64,000 nt of DNA from Novosphingobium sp. KCTC 2891 (GTDB lineage: Bacteria > Pseudomonadota > Alphaproteobacteria > Sphingomonadales > Sphingomonadaceae): positions 538,025 to 602,024 of the forward strand of contig NZ_JAPCZG010000001.1 in the NCBI RefSeq assembly GCF_025938155.1. The letters run 5' to 3'. Shown here piece by piece: positions 1 through 7,459 of this stretch; within the stretch, counting starts at the first letter, position 1, and each line of letters opens with the position of its first letter. The notes beneath the pieces were generated by a model. The model saw only the letters and a program-made list of their open reading frames with translations, did not search any database and was not told where the DNA came from. The translations under genes were made by a program, and so were the position numbers.

Positions 1-268
1 GCGCGGCCGCGATGTCGTCCCGGCTTTCGCGAAATCCGCCGTTCGCGCCGTCGCTGTCTCCCACGCCGCGCCGGTCGAAGCGGAAGCAGGGCACGCCCGC
101 GCGCGCCAGATGCGCGGAGAGCCGGGCTTGCCCGGCGAAGGCGCCGCTCCGGATCTCGTTGCCGCCCGACACGATCAGCAAGCCGCTGGTGCCGGTCGCC
201 GCCGCGGTGTCGAGCGTGCCCGCCAGCCGCGCGCCCTCGCAGGCGAATTCGATATGGCGCCGCATCAT
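1..268 (-). CDS. Exosortase A system-associated hydrolase 1 (partial, N-terminal part)
   Basis: The minus-strand reading frame starts with two consecutive ATG codons at 268 and 265 and runs off the left edge, so only about 89 N-terminal residues are visible. They contain the segment G-N-E-I-R-S-G-A-F-A-G-Q followed by R-F-D-R-R-G-V-G-D-S, which I recognise from the small alpha/beta hydrolases (hydrolase 1) confined to exosortase A loci. The nucleophile region lies outside the window, so catalytic competence cannot be judged. The start overlaps the stop of the upstream hydrolase 2 gene (ATGATG over TGA), so the two are translationally coupled. The substrate is unknown; family membership and the GNAT-ACP-hydrolase context suggest a role in the XrtA-linked small-molecule module. 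Confidence 0.8.
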   Translation of the reverse strand, partial: MMRRHIEFACEGARLAGTLDTAAATGTSGLLIVSGGNEIRSGAFAGQARLSAHLARAGVPCFRFDRRGVGDSDGANGGFRESRDDIAAA

Positions 269-924
269 CCGGCGACGATCCGGGCGAGGGCGGCGGCCTG
301 CGCCGGGTCTTCGCCCGGTTCGGCGCGCAGCCACAGCGCGCCGCCGCCGAGATCGGCCTGGCGGATGTCGCGCTGTCCCTCGATGGCGGGCACCGCCCCT
401 TCCAGCCCGGCGATCAGCGCCGCGCCGCAGCGGTAGCCGGCCAGTTCCAGCCCTTCGACGCGCCCGCGTTCCAGCAGGGCGTCCATCGTCTCACGCTGCC
501 CCATCTCGCGCGCGGCGATGGTGCGGGCGCGCAGCAGCTGGCGCAGGATCGCCATGCCCTTGGCCGGTTCAAGCACGTGGCCGGGCAGGTGCGGCGGGAA
601 CACCAGTGCGCCGCCTCGCACCGCCAGCACTTCGGTCGCGGCAAAGTGCGCCGCCACCCGCGCGGTCGCCTGCCGCCAGGAATGGAGGCTCTGCGCGGCG
701 AAGTCCTGCGTGCTTTCGTTGCAGCCGGGAAGATCGGGCAGGATCGAATCGATGCCCGCCGCATCCAGTGCGCGCATGGCGCCCAGCAGCAGGCGGCGGG
801 CGCGGTTGAGTTCGTCGAACAGCGGGGGAACGACCAGAAGGCGGCGGGCGCGGCCACGGTCGAAGGCGACGGCAAGCTCGTCGACGGGGCCTTCGGGTCC
901 GGGGCAGGGCCAGGTCGTGTTCAG
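265..924 (-). CDS. Exosortase A system-associated hydrolase 2-like protein (start uncertain)
   Basis: The minus-strand frame encodes an alpha/beta-hydrolase-like protein of about 219 residues. It contains V-V-P-P-L-F-D-E-L-N-R-A-R-R and I-L-P-D-L-P-G-C-N-E-S, matching the N-terminal half of exosortase-A-associated hydrolase 2. Where a G-x-S-x-G nucleophile elbow is expected, the protein reads A-V-R-G-G-A, with no serine. No in-frame ATG, GTG or TTG exists between the upstream stop (979-981) and the internal ATG at 777, which would remove the conserved first strand. I place the start at CTG 922-924, preceded by a GAGGGG ribosome-site-like stretch. An ATG at 956 leads into another frame and stops after 11 residues. 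It sits between the acyl carrier protein gene and hydrolase 1. Function unknown. Confidence 0.6.
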   Translation of the reverse strand: MNTTWPCPGPEGPVDELAVAFDRGRARRLLVVPPLFDELNRARRLLLGAMRALDAAGIDSILPDLPGCNESTQDFAAQSLHSWRQATARVAAHFAATEVLAVRGGALVFPPHLPGHVLEPAKGMAILRQLLRARTIAAREMGQRETMDALLERGRVEGLELAGYRCGAALIAGLEGAVPAIEGQRDIRQADLGGGALWLRAEPGEDPAQAAALARIVAG

Positions 925-978
925 AAGCCCCTCGTGGTCCGCCGGGTCGGGTTCATGTGCGGTTAGGTGCCGTTCGGG

Positions 979-1251
979 TCATCCCAGCTTGGCACGGACA
1001 AAGTTCAGAAGATTTCCATAGGATTCAAGGATTTCTCCGTCGATTTCATCATCGTCGATGACGATGTCGAACCGGTCCTCGATTTCGGTCAGCAGTCCTG
1101 CGACCGCCATCGAATCCAGTTCGGGCAGCGCGCCGAACAGGCCGGTGTCCGCCTCCAGCCCGGCGACGGTTTCGTCGCTCAGGCCCAGCACGTCGCGCAG
1201 AATGCCGCGCAGCCGGTCGTCGGTATCGTCGTTCGCCACAGCGCTCACCAT
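979..1251 (-). CDS. Acyl carrier protein of the exosortase A locus
   Basis: A 90-residue acidic protein with acyl-carrier-protein architecture. The phosphopantetheine attachment motif reads E-L-D-S-M-A, with Ser47 as the expected modified residue. It would carry an acyl or aminoacyl group as a thioester in the cytoplasm. The gene lies 33 bases downstream of the GNAT-like gene and directly upstream of hydrolase 2, and is divergent from an AMP-forming acyl ligase that could load it. A dedicated carrier protein beside a ligase and hydrolases points to a small biosynthetic pathway rather than fatty acid synthesis, because no fab genes are nearby. The identity of the acyl group is not evident. Confidence 0.85.
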   Translation of the reverse strand: MVSAVANDDTDDRLRGILRDVLGLSDETVAGLEADTGLFGALPELDSMAVAGLLTEIEDRFDIVIDDDEIDGEILESYGNLLNFVRAKLG

Positions 1252-1284
1252 GAACCTTCCCGTAAATTCGTGTTTTTTCGGCCT

Positions 1285-2304
1285 CTAGCCATCGGTGCGG
1301 GTGGAAACAAGAGGGCGGCGCAGCAGGCGGCGGGCGGCGAGCCGGGCGAGGCGGGGCCATTGGCGTGGCGCGCCCGGCCTATGAAATTCAAGCTGGTAGC
1401 GCGGCCGCGTGGTCCCCATCCAGTCGCGCTTGTAGGCATCGGCTCCCGTCCCGAAATCGATCGTACCCACGCGGTCGCGCTCGATCGCATGGCGGAACAT
1501 CGCCGCCGACAACAGTGTGCCGGGGGACATTGCCCGTGCCCGCTCGTCGTGGGCAAGCTTGTGAATCCAGGCGGTGTTTCCCTCGACGGTCCAGAACTGC
1601 GCGGCCACCGGCACGCCCTCGTGTTCGGCGATCCCCAGCCGCAGCGCTCCGGCTGCGCTTTCGGCCATGGCGAAGCGGCGGAGGAAATCGGGGCTGCCTT
1701 CGCCGGGCTTCCAGCTCAGCCGGTAGACGGCTTCGTAGGCCGCCCAGTCGGCGTCGGAGAAGGTAGCGGCGATGCGCAGCGCGATCTGCTCGCGTCGGCC
1801 CTTGCGTCGCACGGTTTCGCGCAGAACGCCCGGCCGCGCCGCCCACCATTCCTCGAATCCGTTCTTCGGAAAGTGCATGAAGTGATTGATATCGCTTTCT
1901 TCGGTCGTCCCAATCCAGCCGGAAGAGCGCAGCGCGCGGACGAGCGGCCCGGCGTCCTCGCTCGGCACCGGAGCCAGCCGCAGCGCGTCCATCGGCGCGA
2001 GGCTGCGGGCGATGGCGGCGAGCAGATCCGCGTCATGGCCGCGCGGGCGGACGAAGAAGCTGTACCAGTTCGCCAGGCCTTCCAGCCCCCACGCGGTCTG
2101 TCGCAGCGGAAGCGCGGCGATGCGCGCCCCATCCTGCGCCACGGCAAGGAAGCAGCGCTCGCCGGGGAAACATTCGCGGGCGAGCAGCGCCAGCCAGTCC
2201 AGCCGGTCGAACGGCGCGCTGGTGTCCGACCTGCCGAGCAGCGCGGCAAGTGCCGGGTCGGCTTGCGCTTCGGCGAGTTCGGCGTGATAGACCCGCGTAC
2301 CCAA
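1285..2304 (-). CDS. GNAT/FemAB-like acyltransferase of the exosortase A locus
   Basis: A 339-residue protein resembling the two-lobed GNAT proteins of the CelD/FemAB type often found in polysaccharide loci. Its second half carries the core pattern ending in T-I-D-F-G-T-G-A-D-A-Y-K-R-D-W-M-G, a signature of these transferases. The probable role is transfer of an acyl or aminoacyl group onto a cell-envelope component in the cytoplasm. The start is TTG at 2302-2304; an in-frame TGA lies seven codons upstream and no ATG is available near the N-terminus. It is the first gene of the leftward unit and is divergent from the acyl ligase across only 34 bases, so the two units must share a very compact promoter region. 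Confidence 0.7.
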   Translation of the reverse strand: MGTRVYHAELAEAQADPALAALLGRSDTSAPFDRLDWLALLARECFPGERCFLAVAQDGARIAALPLRQTAWGLEGLANWYSFFVRPRGHDADLLAAIARSLAPMDALRLAPVPSEDAGPLVRALRSSGWIGTTEESDINHFMHFPKNGFEEWWAARPGVLRETVRRKGRREQIALRIAATFSDADWAAYEAVYRLSWKPGEGSPDFLRRFAMAESAAGALRLGIAEHEGVPVAAQFWTVEGNTAWIHKLAHDERARAMSPGTLLSAAMFRHAIERDRVGTIDFGTGADAYKRDWMGTTRPRYQLEFHRPGAPRQWPRLARLAARRLLRRPLVSTRTDG

Positions 2305-2338
2305 TGCCCCGTTTCGTCCCCATCATCGCGAGAAACGC

Positions 2339-3871
2339 GTGACCGCAGTCCCCGACCCCACCGTATTCCCGCTCGACCATCTTGCCCTGCGCGGAGCAGC
2401 GGAGGCGCCTGCGCTCGTGCTCAAGGATCGCACCCTGAGCTTTGGCGAGCTGGACCGCCGCGTCGGCCAGCTGGCCGCATGGCTGGCGGGCAAGGTATCA
2501 GCGAAGGGTGAACGCATTGCAACCTGGCTGCCCAAGGGCGAGACCACCTGCCTGATGCCGCTGGCCGCGGTGCGCGCGGGGTTGGTCCACGTGCCGGTCA
2601 ACCCGCTGCTCAAGCGCGCGCAAGTGGCGCACATCCTGGCAGATAGCGGAGCGCTGCTGCTGATCGCCAACAAGGCGCGGCTGGATACGCTGGAACCCGG
2701 CGATGCGGACGACGCCGCCTTGTTCGATGAAGCCGGCCTGTGGGCGGAAGCCGGGCAGATGGAGCCGCTGCCGCCGTCGCAGGCGCAGCCGGACGCCCTT
2801 GCCGCGATCCTTTACACGAGCGGGTCGACCGGGCGGCCCAAAGGCGTGGTGCTGAGCATCGCGAACCTGTGGCTGGGCGCGGCCAGTGTGGCCCATTACC
2901 TGAAGCTGACGCCGCAGGACCGCGTGCTGGCCGTGCTGCCATTTGCGTTCGATTATGGGCAGAACCAGTTGCTTTCGACATGGTTCGCCGGCGGCGCGGT
3001 GGTGCCGCTCGATTACCTGATGGCGCGCGACGTGGTGAAGGCGGTGGGCCGCCACGCGATCACCACCATCGCCGCCGTGCCGCCGCTGTGGCTGCAACTG
3101 GTCGAGCTGGACTGGCCGGCAGAAACGGCCGCGCATTTGCGCCGCCTGACCAACAGCGGCGGGGCACTGACGCCTTCGCTGGTCACCGCGCTGCGGACGA
3201 CTTTCCCGGAGGCGGATCTGTATCCGATGTACGGCCTGACCGAGGCGTTCCGTTCGACGTATCTCGATCCGGCGCTGGTCGATACGCACCCGACCTCGAT
3301 CGGCAAGGCGATCCCCTTTGCCGAGATCATGGTGGTGGCCGACGATGGCCGGGCTGCCGGACCGGACGAGGAAGGCGAACTGGTCCACGCCGGACCGCTG
3401 GTGGCCCAAGGCTATTGGCGCGATGCCGAGCGGACCGCCGAACGATTCCGCCCGGCGCCCCCCTTTTCGGAAATGGGCGGCATGGCGGTGTGGTCTGGAG
3501 ACAGGGTGCGGCGGGATGTCGAAGGGCTGCTCCACTTCGTCGGCCGGCGCGATGCAATGATCAAGACCAGCGGCAACCGCGTCAGCCCGCAGGAAGTGGA
3601 AGAAGCGGCCGTGGCGACAGGCCTTGTGGCCGAAGCTGTCGCGCTGGGCCTGCCTGATCCGCAACTGGGGCAGGCGATCCATCTGGTGGCGCGCGCGGCC
3701 GGAGATCCGGCCAGGGCGGCAGCGGAGCTGATCCCGGCGCTGACCCGCAGCGTGCCCAATTTCATGGTGCCGCGCCATGTTCATTGGCGCGAGGCGATGC
3801 CGGTCAGCCCGAACGCCAAGCTCGACCGCGTTGCACTGGCGGCCGAGTTGCGCGAAGCGATGACGCCATGA
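2339..3871 (+). CDS. AMP-forming acyl ligase, exosortase A system-associated
   Basis: A 510-residue member of the adenylate-forming (ANL) superfamily. The P-loop-like motif Y-T-S-G-S-T-G-R-P-K-G is at residues 159-169, a Y-G-L-T-E motif lies mid-protein, and a hinge/catalytic-lysine region (S-P-N-A-K-L-D-R) is near the C-terminus. Length and motifs fit the exosortase-A-associated acyl-CoA ligase family. It would activate a carboxylic acid as an acyl-adenylate and pass it to CoA or to the nearby acyl carrier protein; the substrate is unknown. The start is GTG at 2339. Its TGA overlaps the ATG of the following PLP decarboxylase gene, indicating a tightly coupled pair. It opens the rightward part of the locus. 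Confidence 0.87.
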   Translation: MTAVPDPTVFPLDHLALRGAAEAPALVLKDRTLSFGELDRRVGQLAAWLAGKVSAKGERIATWLPKGETTCLMPLAAVRAGLVHVPVNPLLKRAQVAHILADSGALLLIANKARLDTLEPGDADDAALFDEAGLWAEAGQMEPLPPSQAQPDALAAILYTSGSTGRPKGVVLSIANLWLGAASVAHYLKLTPQDRVLAVLPFAFDYGQNQLLSTWFAGGAVVPLDYLMARDVVKAVGRHAITTIAAVPPLWLQLVELDWPAETAAHLRRLTNSGGALTPSLVTALRTTFPEADLYPMYGLTEAFRSTYLDPALVDTHPTSIGKAIPFAEIMVVADDGRAAGPDEEGELVHAGPLVAQGYWRDAERTAERFRPAPPFSEMGGMAVWSGDRVRRDVEGLLHFVGRRDAMIKTSGNRVSPQEVEEAAVATGLVAEAVALGLPDPQLGQAIHLVARAAGDPARAAAELIPALTRSVPNFMVPRHVHWREAMPVSPNAKLDRVALAAELREAMTP

Positions 3872-5094
3872 AACCACTTGGTCCGATTCCTCCCGGCTTT
3901 ACCGCCATCGACGGCGAACTCGCCATTGCCGGCCGCAAGGCCAGCGCGATCGTGGCCGAGGCGGGCAGGACGCCGCTGTTCGTCTATGATCGGGCCTTGC
4001 TCGATGCGCGGGTGGTGCAGCTGCGCGCGGCGATGCCGCAGCGGCTGGCGATCCATTTCGCGGTGAAGGCCAATCCTTTCGGCCCGTTGCTGTCGCACAT
4101 GAACGGGCTGGTCGACGGGTTCGACATCGCCTCGGGCGGGGAACTTGCGCTGGTCGAGGCGGTGGGGATCGATCCGGCGGCGGTCAGCTTTGCCGGACCG
4201 GGCAAGCGCGATGACGAGCTGGAACTGGCCATTGCCAAGGGCGTGACGCTCAATCTTGAGTCGGCACGTGAAGCCGAGCGGGCGCTCGCCATCGCGAACC
4301 GGCTCGGCGTCGTCCCGCGACTGGCGATCCGGGTAAATCCCGATTTCGACCTCAAGGGGTCGGGGATGAAGATGGGCGGCGGGGCCAAGCCGTTCGGCGT
4401 GGATGCCGACAAGGTGCCCGCGCTGGCGCGGCGCCTTGTCGATGCCGGCGCGGACTGGCGCGGCTTCCACATCTTCGCAGGCAGCCAGGCGCTCGACGCG
4501 GCGGCGATCATCGAGACGCAGGCGCAGACGCTGGAACTGGCCGCGCGGCTGGCGGAGCAGGCGGGCGTGGCGCTGCCCAAGTGCAACCTGGGCGGCGGGT
4601 TCGGCATCCCCTATTTTCCCGGCGACAAGCCGGTGGACATCGCGGCAGTGGGCGCGGCCCTGGCCGAGCGGTTCGCCCAGCTCCCGGCGGTGTTGCAGGA
4701 CACGCGATTCTGCATTGAACTTGGCCGCTATCTCGTTGGAGAAGCAGGCGTTTACCTGACCCGCGTGATCGACCGCAAGGAAAGCCACGGCGATGTCTAC
4801 CTCGTCACCGACGGTGGGCTGCATCACCAACTGGCGGCGAGCGGCAACTTTGGCACAGTGGTGCGGCGCAATTATCCCAGCGCCATCGCGACCCGGTTCG
4901 ACGCGCCGGTCGAGGAGGAAGCGAGCGTGGTGGGGTGCCTGTGCACGCCGCTGGATCGACTGGCGGACAAGGGCGGATTCCCCCGCGCCGTGGAAGGCGA
5001 TCTCGTCGCGATTTTCTGTGCGGGTGCCTATGGCGCGAGCGCCAGCCCGATGATGTTCCTGGGGCAAGGGCCGGCGGCGGAAATCCTGATCTAG
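3868..5094 (+). CDS. PLP-dependent decarboxylase, exosortase A system-associated
   Basis: A 408-residue fold-III PLP enzyme related to diaminopimelate and ornithine decarboxylases. Lys67 in F-A-V-K-A-N-P is the expected Schiff-base lysine. A glycine-rich phosphate-binding loop (N-L-G-G-G-F-G-I-P) and a C-terminal C-T-P-L-D segment resembling the active-site cysteine region are present. It probably decarboxylates a free or carrier-bound amino acid, giving an amine for the pathway that includes the ligase and acyl carrier protein. The ATG at 3868 overlaps the ligase stop; a longer in-frame extension from 3784 lies wholly within the ligase and is not credible. The upstream pair and the next gene are separated by 177 bases, so transcription may restart there. 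Confidence 0.88.
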   Translation: MKPLGPIPPGFTAIDGELAIAGRKASAIVAEAGRTPLFVYDRALLDARVVQLRAAMPQRLAIHFAVKANPFGPLLSHMNGLVDGFDIASGGELALVEAVGIDPAAVSFAGPGKRDDELELAIAKGVTLNLESAREAERALAIANRLGVVPRLAIRVNPDFDLKGSGMKMGGGAKPFGVDADKVPALARRLVDAGADWRGFHIFAGSQALDAAAIIETQAQTLELAARLAEQAGVALPKCNLGGGFGIPYFPGDKPVDIAAVGAALAERFAQLPAVLQDTRFCIELGRYLVGEAGVYLTRVIDRKESHGDVYLVTDGGLHHQLAASGNFGTVVRRNYPSAIATRFDAPVEEEASVVGCLCTPLDRLADKGGFPRAVEGDLVAIFCAGAYGASASPMMFLGQGPAAEILI

Positions 5095-5124
5095 GTCAAG
5101 CGTTTAACGTTTCGGGTCAGGCCC

Positions 5125-5177
5125 GTCCCGATTCGGGACCGGGTCGCGGAATCGCTTGTAACTTCGCAGACTGCGAA
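5125..5177 (+). promoter_or_regulatory. Two inverted repeats upstream of the polysaccharide export operon
   Basis: The 177-base gap before the export lipoprotein gene holds two compact inverted repeats. The first is GTCCCGA-T-TCGGGAC at 5125-5139; the second is TTCGCA-GAC-TGCGAA at 5163-5177. Neither is followed by a T-run, so they are poor terminators; they look more like operators or a leader structure. A direct repeat AATGCGGCC occurs at 5200-5208 and 5224-5232. I could not identify a convincing sigma-70 or sigma-54 promoter. Functional assignment is inference only. Confidence 0.35.
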
Positions 5178-5271
5178 CAAGGCTAACGCTATCTTCACCA
5201 ATGCGGCCATATTGCCCGTGAGGAATGCGGCCGTTTCTCGCTGTGCTGTACGGTTTTTCGAAGGACGTTTC

Positions 5272-5919
5272 ATGTCGACCCTTGCCCGTTTCAGCCGCTT
5301 TCTTGCCGGTGTCGCCATTGCGACGCTTGCGTTGTCGGGCTGCGCCGGCGCGGGGGCAGGGCCGCAGTTGCCGGCGGCGTCCTTCGTGGCGTTGCAGGAA
5401 GGGCCGGGCGAGGAATACGTGATCGGGCCGCTCGACGAGCTGACGATTTTCGTGTGGCGCAACCCGGAGCTGGGCGCCTCGGTGCAGGTGCGGCCCGACG
5501 GGCGCATCACCACGCCGCTGATCACCGACATGCCGGCGGTGGGCAAGACGCCCTCGATGCTGGCCGAGGACATCAAGCTCCAGCTGTCGCAGTATATCCA
5601 GGAACCGATCGTCTCGGTCATCGTCAACAAGTTTGCCGGCACGTTCAGCCAGCAGGTGCGCATCGTGGGCGCGACGGAAAAGCCTTCGTCGATTCCCTAC
5701 CGCGCCAACATGACGCTGCTCGACGCGATGATCGCGGTGGGGGGCCTTTCGGAATATGCGGCTGGCAACCGCGCGCGGCTCGTGCGGTTCGACAAGCAGA
5801 CCGGCAAGCAGAAGGAATATGCGCTGCGCATCGGCGACCTGCTCAAGAAGGGCGAGAGCAAGGCCAACGTCATGTTGATGCCGGGTGACGTCATCATCAT
5901 CCCCGAGAGCAATTTCTGA
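5272..5919 (+). CDS. XrtA-system polysaccharide export lipoprotein (Wza/GumB-type)
   Basis: A 215-residue outer-membrane polysaccharide export protein. The N-terminus has a signal sequence and a lipobox (L-A-L-S-G-C, lipidated Cys near residue 24). The body contains the export domain hallmark Y-V-I-G-P-L-D-E-L-T-I-F-V-W-R and an SLBB-like domain around V-R-I-V-G-A-T-E-K-P. It is expected to form the periplasmic/outer-membrane secretion channel for the polymer. The ATG at 5272 follows an AAGGACG ribosome site; a longer frame from 5212 would put charged residues before the signal peptide. It is followed 18 bases later by the chain-length regulator gene. Confidence 0.9.
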   Translation: MSTLARFSRFLAGVAIATLALSGCAGAGAGPQLPAASFVALQEGPGEEYVIGPLDELTIFVWRNPELGASVQVRPDGRITTPLITDMPAVGKTPSMLAEDIKLQLSQYIQEPIVSVIVNKFAGTFSQQVRIVGATEKPSSIPYRANMTLLDAMIAVGGLSEYAAGNRARLVRFDKQTGKQKEYALRIGDLLKKGESKANVMLMPGDVIIIPESNF

Positions 5920-5937
5920 GGCGGGGCTGACGCGCGC

Positions 5938-7455
5938 ATGACCAACATCTACGAGGAAGTGCGCATCGCGCTCTACGGGATCTGGCACCGGCGTTGGCTG
6001 GCGCTGGGAATCGCGTGGGTGGTGTGCCTGCTCGGCTGGCTGGTGGTGGCGATGGTGCCCAACAGCTACGAATCGAAAGCGCGCATCTTCGTCCAGATCG
6101 ACGACGTGCTGTCAGACCAGATCGGCATCGGCGGCGACCGGAAGCGCGACATCGAGCGCGTGCGCCAGACGCTGACCAGCTCGGTCAACCTGGAGAAGGT
6201 GGTCCGCGCGACGCGGCTGGGCGACAAGGTGACCAGCGACAAGCAGATGGAAGGCACCGTGGCGGGGCTGGGCAAGACGATCAAGGTCGTCAGCCAGCAG
6301 GACAACCTGTTCGAGATCTCGGCCACGTCCGGCTCGCGCGGCTATTCCGACGTGGACAACGCCAAGCTGGCGCAGGACATCGTTCAGAAGATGATCGACA
6401 TCTTCCGCGAGGAGAACCTGGCGGGCGGACGCGGCGAGATGACCGACACGCTCGCCTTCATGGACCAGCAGTTGCAGGACCGGCAGAAGGACCTGGAAGC
6501 GGCGGAGCAGAAGCGCCAGGAATTCGAATCCAAGAACGCCGCGCTGATGCCCGGCACCGGCGGGCTGACAGGCAAGATCGAAGGCGCGCGGGCCGAACTG
6601 CGCGGCGTCGAATCCGATCTGCTCGCGGCGCAGAGCGCGCTGGCGGCGATCAATGGCCAGCTTTCCGGCACGCCGCCCACGCTGATGATCCCCGGCGCGG
6701 CCGGCGGCGCAAGGGGCGCGCTGGCGCAGGCGCAGGCGGACCTTTCCGCGATGCGGGCGCGGGGCCTGACCGACAGCCATCCCGACGTGCAGGCGATCAA
6801 GAGCCAGATGGCCGGGCTTTCCCGGCAGGCGGCGGGCGAGGGCGGGCCGGTGGGCACGCCGAACCCGGCCTACATCTCGCTGCAATCGATCAAGGCGGAC
6901 CGCGATGCGAGCCTGATCGCGCTGCAATCGCGCAAGGGCTCGCTCCAGCAGGAAATCGCCCAGCTTTCGGCCCAGCAGTACAGCGAACCGGGGGTGGCGG
7001 CGGAAGCGTCGCGGATCAACCGCGACTACGACGTGCTCAAGGAACAATACGACAAGCTGCTGCGGGACCGCGAGCAGCTGCGCCTGCGCGGGCAGGTGGA
7101 GAGCGAGCGCAACGCGGTGAAGTTCGAGGTGATCGACCCGCCGACGACGCCGCGCAGCCCTTCCGCGCCCGACCGGCCGATGCTTCTGGCGCTGGTGCTG
7201 GTGGCGGGGCTTGTTGCCGGCTGCGGCACCGCTTTTGCCGTGGGCCAGCTGCGGTCGAGCTATTCGACCACGGGGCAACTGGAACGCGCCACCGGCCTGC
7301 CCGTGATCGGTTCGGTCTCCCTCACCATGACGCGCGGGGAACGCAGCGAATACTGGAGGCATCTCAAGTGGTTCGCCGGAGCCACGGCGGCGCTGGCCGT
7401 GGTGCTGGCGCTGTTGATGGCGCTCGAGTTCATGAAACGCGGCATGGTGGCGTGA
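5938..7455 (+). CDS. XrtA-system chain-length determinant (Wzz/PCP-type) protein
   Basis: A 505-residue inner-membrane co-polymerase. A transmembrane segment lies near residues 20-42, followed by a long periplasmic part with coiled-coil stretches (around residues 170-215 and 355-385). A second membrane segment near residues 417-440 is preceded by the proline-rich motif P-P-T-T-P-R-S-P-S-A-P-D-R-P typical of Wzz proteins. A further hydrophobic segment occurs close to the C-terminus. It sets polymer length and couples synthesis to the export lipoprotein. The kinase domain found in some Wzc proteins is absent and is supplied by the next gene four bases downstream. Confidence 0.9.
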   Translation: MTNIYEEVRIALYGIWHRRWLALGIAWVVCLLGWLVVAMVPNSYESKARIFVQIDDVLSDQIGIGGDRKRDIERVRQTLTSSVNLEKVVRATRLGDKVTSDKQMEGTVAGLGKTIKVVSQQDNLFEISATSGSRGYSDVDNAKLAQDIVQKMIDIFREENLAGGRGEMTDTLAFMDQQLQDRQKDLEAAEQKRQEFESKNAALMPGTGGLTGKIEGARAELRGVESDLLAAQSALAAINGQLSGTPPTLMIPGAAGGARGALAQAQADLSAMRARGLTDSHPDVQAIKSQMAGLSRQAAGEGGPVGTPNPAYISLQSIKADRDASLIALQSRKGSLQQEIAQLSAQQYSEPGVAAEASRINRDYDVLKEQYDKLLRDREQLRLRGQVESERNAVKFEVIDPPTTPRSPSAPDRPMLLALVLVAGLVAGCGTAFAVGQLRSSYSTTGQLERATGLPVIGSVSLTMTRGERSEYWRHLKWFAGATAALAVVLALLMALEFMKRGMVA

Positions 7456-7459
7456 ACGG

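Noticed and set aside
967..2511. Long plus-strand open frame of about 514 codons
   Set aside because: It is antisense to the ACP and GNAT genes, has no recognisable domain and an Arg/Gly/Ala-heavy composition; a GC-rich shadow.
5095..5271. Intrinsic terminator after the PLP decarboxylase gene
   Set aside because: The hairpins present are short and lack T-runs.
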